Assembly (NCBI RefSeq): GCF_023278565.1 | Contig: NC_064676.1 | Coordinates: forward strand, 7,750,001-7,814,000 | DNA: 64,000 nt | Origin: Colletotrichum lupini | Lineage: Eukaryota; Ascomycota; Sordariomycetes; Glomerellales; Glomerellaceae | Reading direction: 5' to 3' | Shown here: in pieces, positions 44,613-58,711 of the stretch | Layout: every line of letters begins with the position of its first letter | Position numbering within the stretch: the first letter of the stretch is position 1 | Notes under the pieces: generated by a model | Seen by the model: only the letters and a program-made list of their open reading frames with translations | What the model was told of the DNA's origin: nothing | Database searches by the model: none | Program-made: the position numbers and the translations under genes

Positions 44613-47600
44613 GCCACATCCTGTCCCCTCCATCGTCGGCTTCCCTTGAACCCGCGTTGATTGCGAGCCAAGACGAAATCGTAGCTGTCGTGCTTTCTCG
44701 CACAAACTCTACCCCGTGGGCGCACAGTCACATCGTACAAAGATGCCCGGGAAAGGTCCGATGCTGCAGGGAGGCTGCTACGCCAACGTCGTTCAACTTC
44801 CTGTCAAACCACCATACTCCGTAAACAGTATGGGTTTCCAGTCATCTCCCCTCCCCCTTCGTCGTCGCAATCGCTTCATGGATAAGGGTAGCTTGAACCT
44901 TGACCTTGAAGCTCGCAAGGCTCGTCCACCTCTCCACGCGGCCCGCCGTCCGCCATCGTCCATGCTGATCCCTGCATCGACCAGGTTTGCCCGCTTGTCC
45001 TTTTCCTTTCTTTGCCCCCCAAGATACCCTGGGGACTTTACTCGACACCTGCGGATACGGATACATCCTCCAAGCTTTGCAGCTCGCTGCTCGAGTGAAA
45101 CATCCCAGTAGAGCCCGCATCTTCTGATGGGGAGCTCCATGTCGTCTGAACCAGGCATGCTCTTTAAAGACTGGCGGAGCCAAACGCGAAAGGCCGGCGC
45201 ATCGCGCGTCTACGCCTAAAAATGAAATGGGAAAGCTACATGTCTCCATTCCTTTAGTAACTAACACCTTGGCTCTGCCATCATTCTTGACATGTTCTTG
45301 ACACTCCTCGCACTCCGAACAAGCTCGGTATTCCAAATTAGACGTGATGCCTCTACAGACACATCAAATCATGAATCATGGACCGCCCAGGACGACTCTC
45401 CTGGTGACTTGAACGGTTACGCACCCTCTCCCTCTCACTTTTTTCTCACTCTCTCCCCGACTGGCGAATCACTCTCATCAGCTCACCGCCTCGGACCTCT
45501 GTTTCACGCACACAGTCGTCCATATCCAAGTAAACCAAGTTCTCGCTCGGCACCACTAGCTGCCTCGTCATTGCTCCATCAACATTCCCGGGTCAAGCCA
45601 CACTCTTCCCGGTCTGGACCAGTGAATCCCTTTTCGCCCTAGTCCACCACTGCTTCTAGACCTTGCAGGCACTCAAAGACTCATAATCCTCGGACCCCAG
45701 CGCAGCAAGGATGTAAGGGTTCTCATTCCCTACGCCGATCTCTCCTCAGCCTCCCCGCCGTTTGCTCTTGACGACTTCACGGCCAACCCCCACCCTCCAT
45801 CACGGACCCCCTCCTTCAAGACCTAGGTCGATTTCTCAACTTGTCCGCCCGTTCCGTTCACCCCATCACATCAATAGGTACCATGTTCACTAGCTACACC
45901 CACTCACATTTCTCACCATGCATTCCCCAATCGACCAAATCAAACGGTGGTCAGTTCCCGTCTCCAAATGTGGCGTCACGTCGAGTGGCTGAACTCTCAT
46001 GAACTTTCCAGCTGGTCCACTGCCATGTTCAAGTGTTGTCCGACTGGCCAACTTTTTGTCGCTAGCATCGGACGGCTATGTATGCGACCGGTGTTACTCG
46101 CAGCAGTTCGCAGCTCGAATCCCAGTCGCTTGCCAGGAGCACAACCTGTAGTCCGGAGAAACCTACAAAATGTCCGCCTACTTCTTAGTGAGAAGCACGC
46201 CGAGCAAACATGACAGGAAATGGCAGATAGCCTTGGCATAAAGCGCTTACGTTCACTCATCTGTCCGATTTGGCACGAAAAGGCGGTCATCGTGGCGGCC
46301 GCATGAGAAAGAAGTCAGACAAATCACTGCTAGTCTCCGCTCACCCTTCCCGATCCTTCACACCATCATGTACGTCCTCCAACACCCCACTCCCAATCCT
46401 CTCTCGATGAAGTTGAATATCACCCCAATCTTTCTCGTATTGTGCTTGCTGCTCTTGATGGACCCAGAGGAATGCCGCATGACTTACCCCTTGGCTAATC
46501 CAACCTCGCCCCCCGAGAGCCCGCATCTCTTTTCTTGCTTTCAAGCCACTACCCCATGTTATTACCATGCTGGCCGAGAAGCCACGGCCAGCCACGGAGC
46601 TAGTCTACTAGTAGCCCTATGACGGCGTCATGTCAGACCTACGGAGTTGATCTCTTCCTCCTCTTTGACCGTTGAACTGACAGAGATGTACAATGTTCAT
46701 CGAGGACATGCGAATCTGCAAGTGCCATATTGCGGATATAGAAGAAGCCACATCGTACCATTTGGGTCCCTTGTCACTACCCAACTGCCATTCCGACTTC
46801 CGACTCCTTCGTCTGAGCGAATAAGAATGCCCTGCTATTGTCTTATGCTTAACACTCATCCCGAACCAACCTCAGCCAAGTCTCTGCTGTAGCACTGACC
46901 CTGTTATCGAACATGGCGTCCTCTGAGCAGGGAACAAGTTCTAGTTAGGGTAGGACGGTCTCATTGGCAGCCACCACCTGCACACCCTCTTTCATAAGAT
47001 CGTCTTGCTCTAGATATCTTTGGCACATCATCTCGAACCCCATGATCCCCACCCACCCCTCCTTCCCGGCGCGTTCCAGTCCGCCTGTGGCAAGCAGGTT
47101 GGTTTACCTATCGTCTTTCTTCGTGTGGCGCCCGGTAGTCTCGGATCTTGCCATCACGACGCGTAAATTCTAGAGACTTGGTTTTACGTGAGCTCTCGCC
47201 CCAGGTTTCAGACATACCCGCTGCGTTACAGGCCACAGAGTGACATTCTTCCATTGTACTACGGATCTTTCTCTTAAACTCTGGCTCCGAAAGATCGATA
47301 ATGAGGGTCTGACAATCCAAGGTGGATCTGAGGGGTCTGCTGACCAAGGTGTAGATGCGTGGTGTCCCTTGCCATCGTGACGTCCGCTATTCCATTCGAC
47401 GCGGCTGGCTCTTATGCTTTTCGTGGGGGTAAGGACAGGAACTTCAAGGTCATGCATGCCTTCCGGAGCGTAAGACCCGTCATCTTTCCATCACCAACAC
47501 AATATTATGAAGCTACACAAATTATCAAGAGCTTGATTCACTATTTTACGTTTGATTCTCTTGCGTTATAGGATAGCGTACGGTGGTTCAGCTCTCATCT

Positions 47601-49429
47601 TAGGTAACTCCATGGTTTGTTGTTAGTCAAAACCAAACCTGTTATGTACAAAATCGCTTTGAATTTGCCCAATGGGACGCTAGCAGCCTAACTATCAGAT
47701 CAAGCCACAATCCCGAGCTCTGGGATCCGTACGGACTGGGCGGCGGCTACGCGGTCACGGAAGGAACGCCCGTTTGTTTAGTAGCCTGGGGTTGTGACTT
47801 GCCATGTGACTCCAAGCCTGCGGCCAAGCGGTGTGGGTGGATGTCTCAGAGTCCTTGGTCTCCAGTGCGAGGACTATTGACGCGTCTGCTCGGGGCTGGG
47901 GAGCCGCTGCCGCTTCGTATCGTAGATAAGCCGGCATGTTCATTCTTCGACCGACTATTCTTCAATAGGCTGCCTTCCCATCTCGTTTCGACCTCCATGG
48001 TCGTTTGCCAAAGGTTGTCCGAGGAAACTGCAGTGGCGACTAATCCCGATACACGCAATGTATGCAGACTTGACAACTCACTTGACGCAATGGAAGAATG
48101 CAATGAGAGCCAGAAGGTCGGGGAGACTAGGCAACCCTCCGAGTAGAGTAAACATTAGAACGCGGCCTTGTGATTTGCCACGACATTTGTTTGTATTTTG
48201 ATCAGCTGGACGCGCAACTATCACTGGGGAGGTTGTACAGTCTCAGGTGGGTGTCGTTGGATGTGGGCTTCGCCCACCCTCTGATGGCTTCGGAATATGC
48301 GACTCCTCGGACGCACAAGGCTGACAGTGGTTTTCGTGTTTTTGATGCTGCTGTGTAGGCCCTGCGGTGATCCGGATCATCGCGATGATGTTACGACGAT
48401 AATGTACATGACAAGCCAGTCCATTTGGAATCATTCAAGGCGCTATGAATGCAAAAATGCTTTTCTAGCCTCATGTCTTTGCACCCAAAAATCATGCAGA
48501 GTCTCAAAATGTTTGACGCGACGTAACTTTTGCCGAATCCTTCAACTTGGAGAAGTCGATCGGCCGACGCTTGACTCCGGCGAGTCGTCTGTCTTGTCCG
48601 ACGGGCAAATTCTCGGACATAATTCATACTCTAGGCCGTAGTGTACCCCTCTTTGTTACCAGTTCTTGTCAACTGGTGATGGCCCGGTAAGGACAAGACG
48701 AAGCAATAACGTTACCTCCAGACGGCAACGGCTGGGGAAAACCCCCATTTCGTATAAAGATCTCGTATCGGACAGAGAAGGTGAGCATGCGAAGGAACCC
48801 GGGACATCTGCCAAACAGTACTTGTACCAACGATGCTAATCCTCATTTGAGCATCAGCATTATCTCGTACGATGGCTCGACACAATGTTGAGCTCCATGT
48901 AGATAGTTGAGCGGTCATGTGCCATGAGAAAAATAGAACACCTTGAATAAACGTCTTGTTCACTTTGACTCTAAGCTTCGAAATTAGCGCCGGAGCCGAA
49001 GATCGTCTTTTCGACTTTGAAAATAGCTTCATAGACTCTGAGAGCGTAATGACCGTATCATATCGAAAATCACCGTTGATGAGGCAGTCTACCAGCATAT
49101 TGAATAGATTCGCTTGAGCAACGCTTTCTAATGTACAAAATGCGCATATTTCTCCCTAGATGCAGCCCTCTATTCAAAATTACCCACGGTACTGCTGCCA
49201 TAATGATTGGAATTGCAGCAAGAAACGTGTTTTCCCGTCACAGCCCTAGAGTAGAATACAATGGAGGGCCAGCGAGGGGTAAGATTGCTCCAACACTCCG
49301 GGAAACAGTAGAAGCAGCGGGTGCGGAGGCGACATGTGTGCTGATCGTGTCAACAAGGTAGGACGCAAGGGGGGGTCTAGAAGACTTGTCAGTATACCCA
49401 GATTCTGATGATCAAGACTCGCATGACTA

Positions 49430-50629
49430 GCGAGTTTAGGGTAACCTTTACCTATGAAGACATATATAATACCGACGCCAACGATACTTATGCCGATTGT
49501 TGGAACCATCAAAACGACAGCTTTCTCCACCAAATACCCATATAAAAGCACCCCGAGTCGAACCATGGATACGGAGTATGCCATGAGGGGTAGACAAATT
49601 CAGGTCTCCTGAATCCATATTTGTGAAGCAACGTTGCGGCAAAACGACCACCCCTGATTGAGACGGGTATTGTTCAAATACATTCCCTATCTCTATCCTC
49701 ATACACGTGAGACGAGAAGAGGTGGCTGAAAGCCGACTAGCCTATGAAGGCCACCAGTAATGCTATGGAGAAGAGGTAACTGAATAGCATATTAGAAAGG
49801 TACAAAGAACTCTTAGGTGTAGATGGGCAGAAAACATACCAGGTATCCATATAGAACGCGACATAAGAAGATTGTGCGAGGACCACTCAATGTAGAACAA
49901 AAAGCCATGATGCCTCTTCGTAACCCTGGAGGAAATCTCCGCTGTCGAAACCCCATCGTCTGTAGCCGAGATTTAATATTACTTGTAATCTCATGTGGCT
50001 GTTCTGATCTTTCTACGGCGTTTCTCGAGCAGTTTCTTCACAGAGGTCTCTGTGTGGACCAAGATGATGGCTATACCAAATGATCCTACGGCCTCCGATA
50101 GAAAGTGGGCAGGCACCGGCACATCAGCTGATAAAGCGAAAGACAAGCAAGACGCCAAGGCTGTGCGAGACAGCACAGGCTTGGTTGCTGTCATGGAGTC
50201 GATTTGAGATGGGACATGCTGGATATCTTCCGTACCGTAAACATAGACGTAATGCGTGAAGTCAGAACTCCCCTTAGGGCGCTGAACTGCCTAAGAATGC
50301 TCGGTACGGCGTGAGCGTGAGCGGGTGAGGCAACTGCCCTACGTAGAGAGACACGTCAGTAATTGCACGATGAGACAATCAAGTCGCCTCGAGCCTAAAC
50401 TAAGCTGTTCACGCATTTAGCATGGAAAAATACCCACAAGCAGGATCTGCACCAATCTTGACCTCATTGCCCAATGCATCGAATTTTCGGAATGTTGCGG
50501 CTTCTTCCAGTCGACGATGTATGATGAATCTTTCTCCGAGATCGTTGAACAATCACTGGCCGAAGGGGCAAAGTAAGGCGATCGAGCCGACTCATTGTCG
50601 TCAGGAATGCTGCTGAAGGCGGTGCCCAT
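49430..50629 (-). pseudogene. Decayed MFS drug transporter
   Basis: Pieces of a fungal multidrug MFS protein occur in order on the minus strand. At 50629-50430 the N-terminus reads SSYIVDWKKPQHSENSMHWAM then RLVQILLVGIFP, the characteristic VDW-x-P-x-x-x-EN-x-x-W entry to the first membrane helix. At about 50330-50290 AVPSILRQF resembles the post-helix-1 segment. At 50100-49995 a stretch ends LVHTETSVKKLLEKRRRKIR, the usual end of helix 6 (ETxxxxLLERKxxRLR). At 49560-49445 RLGVLLYGYLVEKAVVLMVP and GISIVGVGIIYVF match a helix 8-9 region. Helices 2-5 and 10-12 are missing, and frame changes and stops separate the pieces. No intron set restores it. Confidence 0.65.
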
Positions 50630-51966
50630 GTAGAGGTTGAGCTCGTCAACTGGGCCTCAGGGACGACCGTCCGCGCTGAGCCGAAACCAAGAAAAGCCCG
50701 ATGTCCGTGAGTGTCGTGAAGATTCACTGCTGACCCTGGATCGTCTCTCCGCTGATGCCACTGGCTCTGGATACCGTGGCTCGTGTTGCCCCGTTCCCGC
50801 ATGGTCTCCTTGGGTGGAAGCCATTGGGCCTAGGTTCCACACCCTGGTCTCATGAGAAGCTCCGGTAGATAGCTAAGCGAGTGTTTTCGAAAGGGAATGA
50901 ATGGAAGAGATGACTACTGCCATCAAGACAGTCCAGCAGCCTGGGGTAGTGACCAGATGATATGCAGCGGGGAAGCAGCGCAGTGGGATCTGACCCTAGT
51001 ATTCCCCCCGGGTTCGGACATCATTGTTTTGCCATCTGAGCACTGCCTGCTTGCCGCAGTCATACTACCGCTGTGTCGAGAGTAAACGACTGCCATAGTT
51101 GGTGACGTTGCGGTGCCTGACGTGGCCCCGCTAAATGGGCTGTCGATTGCTTCAGATAGATTCATCGGAGACTTATCACATGACGGATGCCGGCAAGTAC
51201 CTCGTAGTACTCGTGCGTGTTGTAGGACCGGCATGGCCGAGGAGCCCAATAGGTGAGCGAGTTAAAGGGCTGTAAAAGTCAGGCGTAAAACACGCGGGTA
51301 ACCCCGGCCGATCTGGGTGTTGCGTAAATCATCTGCCGCGCGAGCCGACCTGCTGAGCGTTCAATAAATCATCAACTATGATTATCTCACTGGGCTTGCC
51401 TTTCAGGTGTGCTGCTATTCACGGGGAGTTGGGCTCTAGGCCCCCCTGTTTCATGTTGCTCGAGAATGAATCGCATGACGCCTTGTCCGAACCGTGTGAT
51501 GGAAGTTTAAACTTGGACCCCCAGTTGTCAAATCCAGGCCCACGTCAAAGTTCTTTTTTAGAAGACAAGCTCGTCTTCTCGTCTTGTGTGACGATCGATT
51601 ATGTATACCTGGGCAGATCCCATCGTACAATTCGCAGAATATCCCGTTCCGCCTCCTATCAAACTTTCTCAGCCATGCTAGTGACGAGATGGGACTTGAC
51701 TTCTGCCTTTGCGATTGAACGCCTTGGAACAAATTACTGGAATCATTCGCAATCTCAATATCAAATCTCGCATTGATGATAATACAGGAACCATTCTGTC
51801 CTCCTGATGTCACCGTGGCTGCGCGATAACTTCAATAACCTAAGTTAGAACCAGGTTCTCTTGTGATTAAGAGGAAGGCGTCGATCCCATAAAAAGACTT
51901 GACACAAGATTATGTGGCTAACAGCGAATTAGGTACATAAAGGCATTTTTAACTGCACTGCTGTCT

Positions 51967-52520
51967 TCAGATCATGTGAAATTTATTTTGGTTCTCAGGA
52001 TCTAAACATTGAACTACAAGCCGGCTGAGAGCACCATTGGTGCCGGCCGATGAACACTGGTCACCAACGACGCAAACAATGATACAAAATCTAATCCATG
52101 TAGCGAGCTTGAGGATGACTAGCACTGATACAAGGTAGCGCCTGGGGAAAGAGGTCAGCAATCCCTAGTTACCTTGGCTGGCGAGATGACTGACCCGAAG
52201 CTGCATCGCGCTTGTATCGTCGAGCGCATACCCGTTTCGGGACCAAGCGTTGCGAGAAGGGCCGGGGCCAACGTTGACAGCAACGTGAAGAAGAGAACAA
52301 TCAGAGACGAGTCGCGGAGATTGAGACCAAAGAGCGAAGGACCCAGCATACCGAACGTGATCCTTGAGTGCTGTTAACAGACAACATTCGCACCCTTGAT
52401 AGTTAGTCTAATACACGGAAGAATACTGGCATTCATAGAGCACCAAACAGTAAATGCATTGAAGTATCGAGTTGATTTGCGCTCTCCCAGCGGAATCGGC
52501 TCAATGCCTTGTTCTTCAAC
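51967..52520 (-). pseudogene. Truncated NCS1 (Fcy2-type purine-cytosine) permease fragment
   Basis: With introns at 52416-52363 (GTGTAT, ACTAAC branch, AAG) and 52194-52142 (GTCAGT, CAG) the minus strand reads as the start of an Fcy2-type permease: QGIEPIPLGERKSTRYFNAF, SMNASILPITFGMLGPSLFG, then a LLATLGPETGMRS motif and, after splicing, CSFGRYLVSVLVILK and VVGDQCSSAGTNGALS. NCS1 permeases import purines, cytosine or related bases and normally have about 500 residues and 12 helices. Here the similarity ends after about helix 4 and a stop follows at 51967. The 5' end is also unclear, with a TGA just before 52520. A remnant rather than a working gene. Confidence 0.65.
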
Positions 52521-52926
52521 TCAGCCCAGACGCAGAAGGTTGTGAAGTAAGCCATCGCGCTTATTGTGTCCATATTGTGGTTTGGTTATGACTAATTGAT
52601 AGCTCTTCCCTTCAAGTTATGCGTGTAGTTGCTGATTCGCGGATGACGGCGGTGGCGCTTTAACATCCACCATGTTACTGACTTGCCGTGGTTTCTGATC
52701 TTGTACAAAGCCCTCGTGATGATGGAATCGAGTGAGATGAGAGTGGTTGCACAAAATCGCGAAAAGATGATGAGACTCTCAGAGAGCGGTACGTGGATGT
52801 GACAAGCTAGTTCAAGTCGTAGATCCGCTGCTGCTCGATCTTGTCCTACCTCAGACCCGACTGTGTGGTACAGGAGGGTGGCAATTGGGTATGCGTGGAC
52901 GCACAAAGGATGACGGACGATCTAGT

Positions 52927-53226
52927 TTAGCTGATGCTGATGAACCACCGCAATGTCTCTGCGTTAGCACATTAGACAGCGTGACAAGTCAGACAAGGTA
53001 GACGAAAGGAACTTGGAAATACCAGATCGAACACTATGAGATGTTTGCAGTAAAAATGGAACCACTTGTTGCGAGGTTAGCTGATGCTGATGAACCACCG
53101 CAATGTCTCTGCGTTAGCACATTAGACAGCGTGACAAGTCAGACAAGGTAGACGAAAGGAACTTGGAAATACCAGATCGAACACTATGAGATGTTTGCAG
53201 TAAAAATGGAACCACTTGTTGCGAGG
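52927..53226 (+). repeat. Exact 150-bp tandem duplication
   Basis: Bases 52927-53076 are repeated without any visible mismatch at 53077-53226. The repeat is non-coding. Lack of divergence means it is very recent or an assembly artefact. Confidence 0.93.
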
Positions 53227-54567
53227 ATGCAAACCACCATGGGAGCATGGCCGGCTGTCAAATACTATTTTGTGTGGCTCTGCAACGTCCGACACGGTGA
53301 CTTTGCGGCGAGCTTGATTGACAACTTACGGCACCGATGCTGGAATGGTCAACTTGCTCAAATCGTGAGAGTAAAATGCAATTTGCTGGTCAAGCAATCG
53401 CCATCCAACCAAGAATGGTCTCGTTCTGTTCCAGCGTTCTGTTCCAGCGTTCTGGGCCAGCGGCTAGTTGCGCCACCTCCGACACAGTTTGGAAGCTTAA
53501 CAAAATTGTCACCGTAGATAGCGGCTATCAACCGTCTACTTCACACGCGACACAGTACATCATTGACTTTTCCCGACTCAAGGTGATATGCCCGAGCAAA
53601 TTTGACTGTACAAAACAGCGAAAATTCTATGCTTCAAACAATCAAGGTCCATTGGAGTTTTCTCTTCTTCTTCTTTTTTTTTTTTTTTAAGGTGTTTTCC
53701 CTTCTTGTCCCTTCCCTTTTTGCATGCAGCTGCTTCGCATTCTTACCAAGTATTGACTAAAAACGCGCTGCCTCACCGAACTTTAACTAAGACGCAGGAC
53801 CAACGTCTGAAGCCTGCCTCCTCCCGATCAGTTCCCGATAGTGTTCGCCCAAAATAGCTGTATAGTAGCTGATCTCAACGAAGTTTCGCCACTACTTCTG
53901 ACAGCTTCTGTCAGATGGTTGCGAACTGAGAGGGCAAGGGATCTTCCAAGGGTGTTGGTGGGGAGAGACTGCCTGTTCCCTTGAAAGAGCGCTGGAAGAT
54001 CATGGCCTGCACTTCTGGGCACGTAAGGTGTTTAAAAAGGAGACATCAAGGGCTGTCGTCCTGATTTTCTGAGCTTGTTGCTAGTAACAACCCCCCAAGG
54101 GTTTACAAGCCGAAGCCAAGGTGCCATAACCTGATGACTTCGAGTTATCTGCATGGCGGGGATTCAGGGCGGAACAGTTAAGCCCGGATGGAGCCCGGCG
54201 CCAAACATGGAGAAAGTATCGGCCCCGAACTCCACCTAACCGGTACGGACTACCCCTTACCCCTGATTTGAACCCCATTTCTTTTCTGAAGGCTCGCATT
54301 GCTGGTTGCACTACCTACGCCCCTCAAAACGCTTAAACCTTGAGAGCCACCACGGTCACTTTCGTCTCAAGGGACCCAGCTCAACGCGCTACGTGGCGGC
54401 TCCTGAGACACAATGTCCCCTCGGTTATACGCTTTGTCTGAAGCTGACATTGAGCAGCTGTGGCCCTACACCATGGCTTCCCGTCGCGAACTCTCCAGTC
54501 AAAGCTCCCTTGGAGTATCCTGAACAACTATACGAATAGTCGACAAACCCCCGTTCGACATGACAAG
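53227..54567. other. Intergenic region upstream of the GH47 gene
   Basis: A 1.3-kb non-coding stretch. It has a T15 run at 53674-53688 preceded by TTC units and a perfect 7-bp hairpin CTGACAG-CTT-CTGTCAG at 53898-53914. A promoter for the mannosidase gene should lie at the right end. Confidence 0.4.
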
Positions 54568-54598
54568 ATGGCCAATCGACGACAACGGCGTGTCATAA
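54560..54598 (+). promoter_or_regulatory. Short upstream ORF overlapping the GH47 start
   Basis: An ATG at 54560, eight bases before the mannosidase ATG and in a different frame, opens a 12-residue frame that stops at 54598 inside the coding region. If the transcript includes it, it would reduce initiation at the main start. Confidence 0.4.
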
Positions 54599-56343
54599 TC
54601 ATCGCCGTAATCCTTTTCGGTCTCTTTGCTTTCCACAGTCTTCGTTACAGCAGGGAAACGCCTCCCGTCGTCCGCGAACATGTCAACATCCGCCTCGTCA
54701 AGAGTAGCTTCGACTGGGCCAACCATCGTCACAAGTACCCCGTATCCCCATCACGAATGCACCATCTACCTACACAGCGGCCAAAGACTCTCCCGCGAGT
54801 CCAATTCAATTTTGGCGCCAAGCGAATGCGCAAGAACGATGCGAAATCTGAATCGCGACGAACGGCGGTCCGAGAAGTCTTTGTCAAGAGCTGGAATAGT
54901 TACAAGGAGTACGCGTGGGGCTTTGACGAGCTGACGCCGGTTACGGCCAAGGGGAAAGACACCTTCGGCGGTTATGCAGCAACTCTGGTTGACGCGCTCG
55001 ATTCCCTGTGGATGATGGACTTGCGCGATGATTTTGACGCTGCCTTGTCTGTCATTGGGGCCATGGATTGGGATGATACAAAGGAGACGGCTGTCAATGT
55101 CTTTGAGACTACTATCCGTCATCTCGGAGGATTATTGAGCGCGTACGATCTTAGCGGGGAACCCGTATTGTTGCTCAAGGCTATTGAGCTCGGCGACATG
55201 CTGTATGCGGCCTTTGACACGCCGAATAGGATGCCTCCTTTCTGGTTGGATTTCCAGCTTGCTAAGGAGGGAAAGCTCGTGGCTGGTACATCGGATCCTT
55301 CAGCATCGCCATGTTCGCTATCGCTTGAGTTCACAAGACTCTCGCAAGTGACCGGGGACCACAAGTACTTTGACGCAATCGAGAGAGTCAAGCTGTTTCT
55401 CGAGAGCACACAGCGGGAGACTCAACTTCCAGGTATGTGGCCGGCGCTCATCAACTTCCGGGATGAGAGTGTTTTGCAGCACAACGAGTTCACATTGGGA
55501 GCGCTCGCCGACTCTCTATATGAGTATTTGCCCAAGATGCATGCTCTGCTCGGAGGGACGGACCCAGCCTACGAGAAGATGTATCGACATGCGATGCACG
55601 TTGTTGAGCAGTACCTCCTATTTCGTCCAATGCTCCCCGACAACGAGGATATCCTATTCTCTGGGACAGCGTTTGCCGAAGGCGATGTGCGGCGCAACCC
55701 CGAGAGCCAGCATTTGTCGTGCTTTGTTGGCGGGATGTTTGGGCTGGGCGGCAAGCTTTTCGGTATCAAAGAGCACATGGGTCTCGCCGAAAGGCTGGCC
55801 CGCGGCTGCGGGTGGGCGTACAACTCATTCCCAACAGGTCTGATGCCGGAGATCTTTGGCATGGTCCCTTGCGAGACACTGGATGGCTGTAATTGGGACG
55901 AGGGGCGGTGGAAGCGCGAAGGCGCATCAGGGTTGAAAAAGGGGTTCTCACACGCGCGGGACCCCCGTTACATTCTGCGTCCAGAGGCGATTGAAAGTAT
56001 CTTCCTGATGTATAGGATGACCGGAAACCCGGAGTACCAGGAAATAGCATGGACAATGTTTCAGTCTATTGTGAATGCGACAGAAACTGAGATTGCCAAC
56101 TCGGCTATTGAGGACGTCACTGTCAGAGGAGAGACGAAGAAGCTTGATTCAATGGAAGTAAGTCACAACATCTGCGAGGAGCCAAAGGCAAGTATAGGAC
56201 GTAGACTAACGGTACTACAGAGCTTCTGGATGGCGGAAACGCTGAAGTATTTCTATCTCATCTTCTCGCCTCCTAGCCTAGTTAATCTTGACGAGTATGT
56301 CTTGAACACAGAGGCGCATCCGCTTAAACGACAGTTGCTATGA
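54568..56343 (+). CDS. Class I alpha-1,2-mannosidase (GH47)
   Basis: Exons 54568-56157 and 56221-56343 encode 570 residues. The 63-nt intron (GTAAGT, GACTAAC branch, CAG) is a multiple of three without a stop, so an unspliced message would still be open; splicing gives DSMESFWMAETLKYFYLIFS, which is the family sequence. The N-terminus MANRRQRRVIIIAVILFGLFAF is a type II signal anchor. GH47 motifs are intact: TFGGYAATLVDALDSLWMMD, ETTIRHLGGLLSAYDL, LRPEAIESIFLMYRMTG, a CETLDGC cysteine pair and the calcium-binding TEAHPL near the C-terminus. Such enzymes trim alpha-1,2-mannose from N-glycans in the ER/Golgi. The sequence fits fungal Golgi/ER mannosidases; whether ER- or Golgi-type is not certain. 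Confidence 0.93.
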   Translation: MANRRQRRVIIIAVILFGLFAFHSLRYSRETPPVVREHVNIRLVKSSFDWANHRHKYPVSPSRMHHLPTQRPKTLPRVQFNFGAKRMRKNDAKSESRRTAVREVFVKSWNSYKEYAWGFDELTPVTAKGKDTFGGYAATLVDALDSLWMMDLRDDFDAALSVIGAMDWDDTKETAVNVFETTIRHLGGLLSAYDLSGEPVLLLKAIELGDMLYAAFDTPNRMPPFWLDFQLAKEGKLVAGTSDPSASPCSLSLEFTRLSQVTGDHKYFDAIERVKLFLESTQRETQLPGMWPALINFRDESVLQHNEFTLGALADSLYEYLPKMHALLGGTDPAYEKMYRHAMHVVEQYLLFRPMLPDNEDILFSGTAFAEGDVRRNPESQHLSCFVGGMFGLGGKLFGIKEHMGLAERLARGCGWAYNSFPTGLMPEIFGMVPCETLDGCNWDEGRWKREGASGLKKGFSHARDPRYILRPEAIESIFLMYRMTGNPEYQEIAWTMFQSIVNATETEIANSAIEDVTVRGETKKLDSMEVSHNICEEPKASIGRRLTVLQSFWMAETLKYFYLIFSPPSLVNLDEYVLNTEAHPLKRQLL

Positions 56344-56635
56344 GCAGAAAAATACAACACCTTCATTTTAGAGCAGGCCATTTTCACTACGCTGCATCAA
56401 TTTGAGGCACTTTTGCATCGATTGGAGCTGTCTGTTTGGTCCGATATGTGCGGATAAGCGCAGAAGTATGCATAGGTGCCTCGTGATGCTGGACCTGCCA
56501 GCCCACCTCCCTTGCGGGCTCGAGTCTGCTATGATGATGTATCATATCTCATCATGCGCAAGTTCCCTTCCAAATGGTATCATGTGAGGAGCTATGCCTC
56601 ATTTCCCACTGACCGTCTCCTTCAAGGTTGCCCCT
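56344..56635. other. Convergent spacer
   Basis: A 292-bp spacer between the 3' ends of the GH47 and GH51 genes. No feature seen. Confidence 0.4.

Positions 56636-58711
<2,076 letters not shown>

Larger units (their letters stand above)
38976..48700. other. Gene-poor region upstream of the CCCH gene
   Basis: Nearly 10 kb with ordinary GC content and no RIP signature but no gene I can support. All frames are below 190 codons and none shows a domain, a repeated motif or a believable splice chain. It contains several simple repeats and CT-rich runs (about 41.5-46.5 kb). It may include a long 5' leader or regulatory region of the zinc-finger gene, or an unrecognised non-coding RNA. Confidence 0.45.

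Noticed and set aside
48712..49098. 128-codon minus-strand frame in the transporter graveyard
   Set aside because: It has a protein-like appearance, but I could not link it to a family or to the adjacent MFS relic.
54460..54567. N-terminal extension of the GH47 protein
   Set aside because: The extension would begin with GTG, while the ATG at 54568 directly precedes a normal type II signal anchor.
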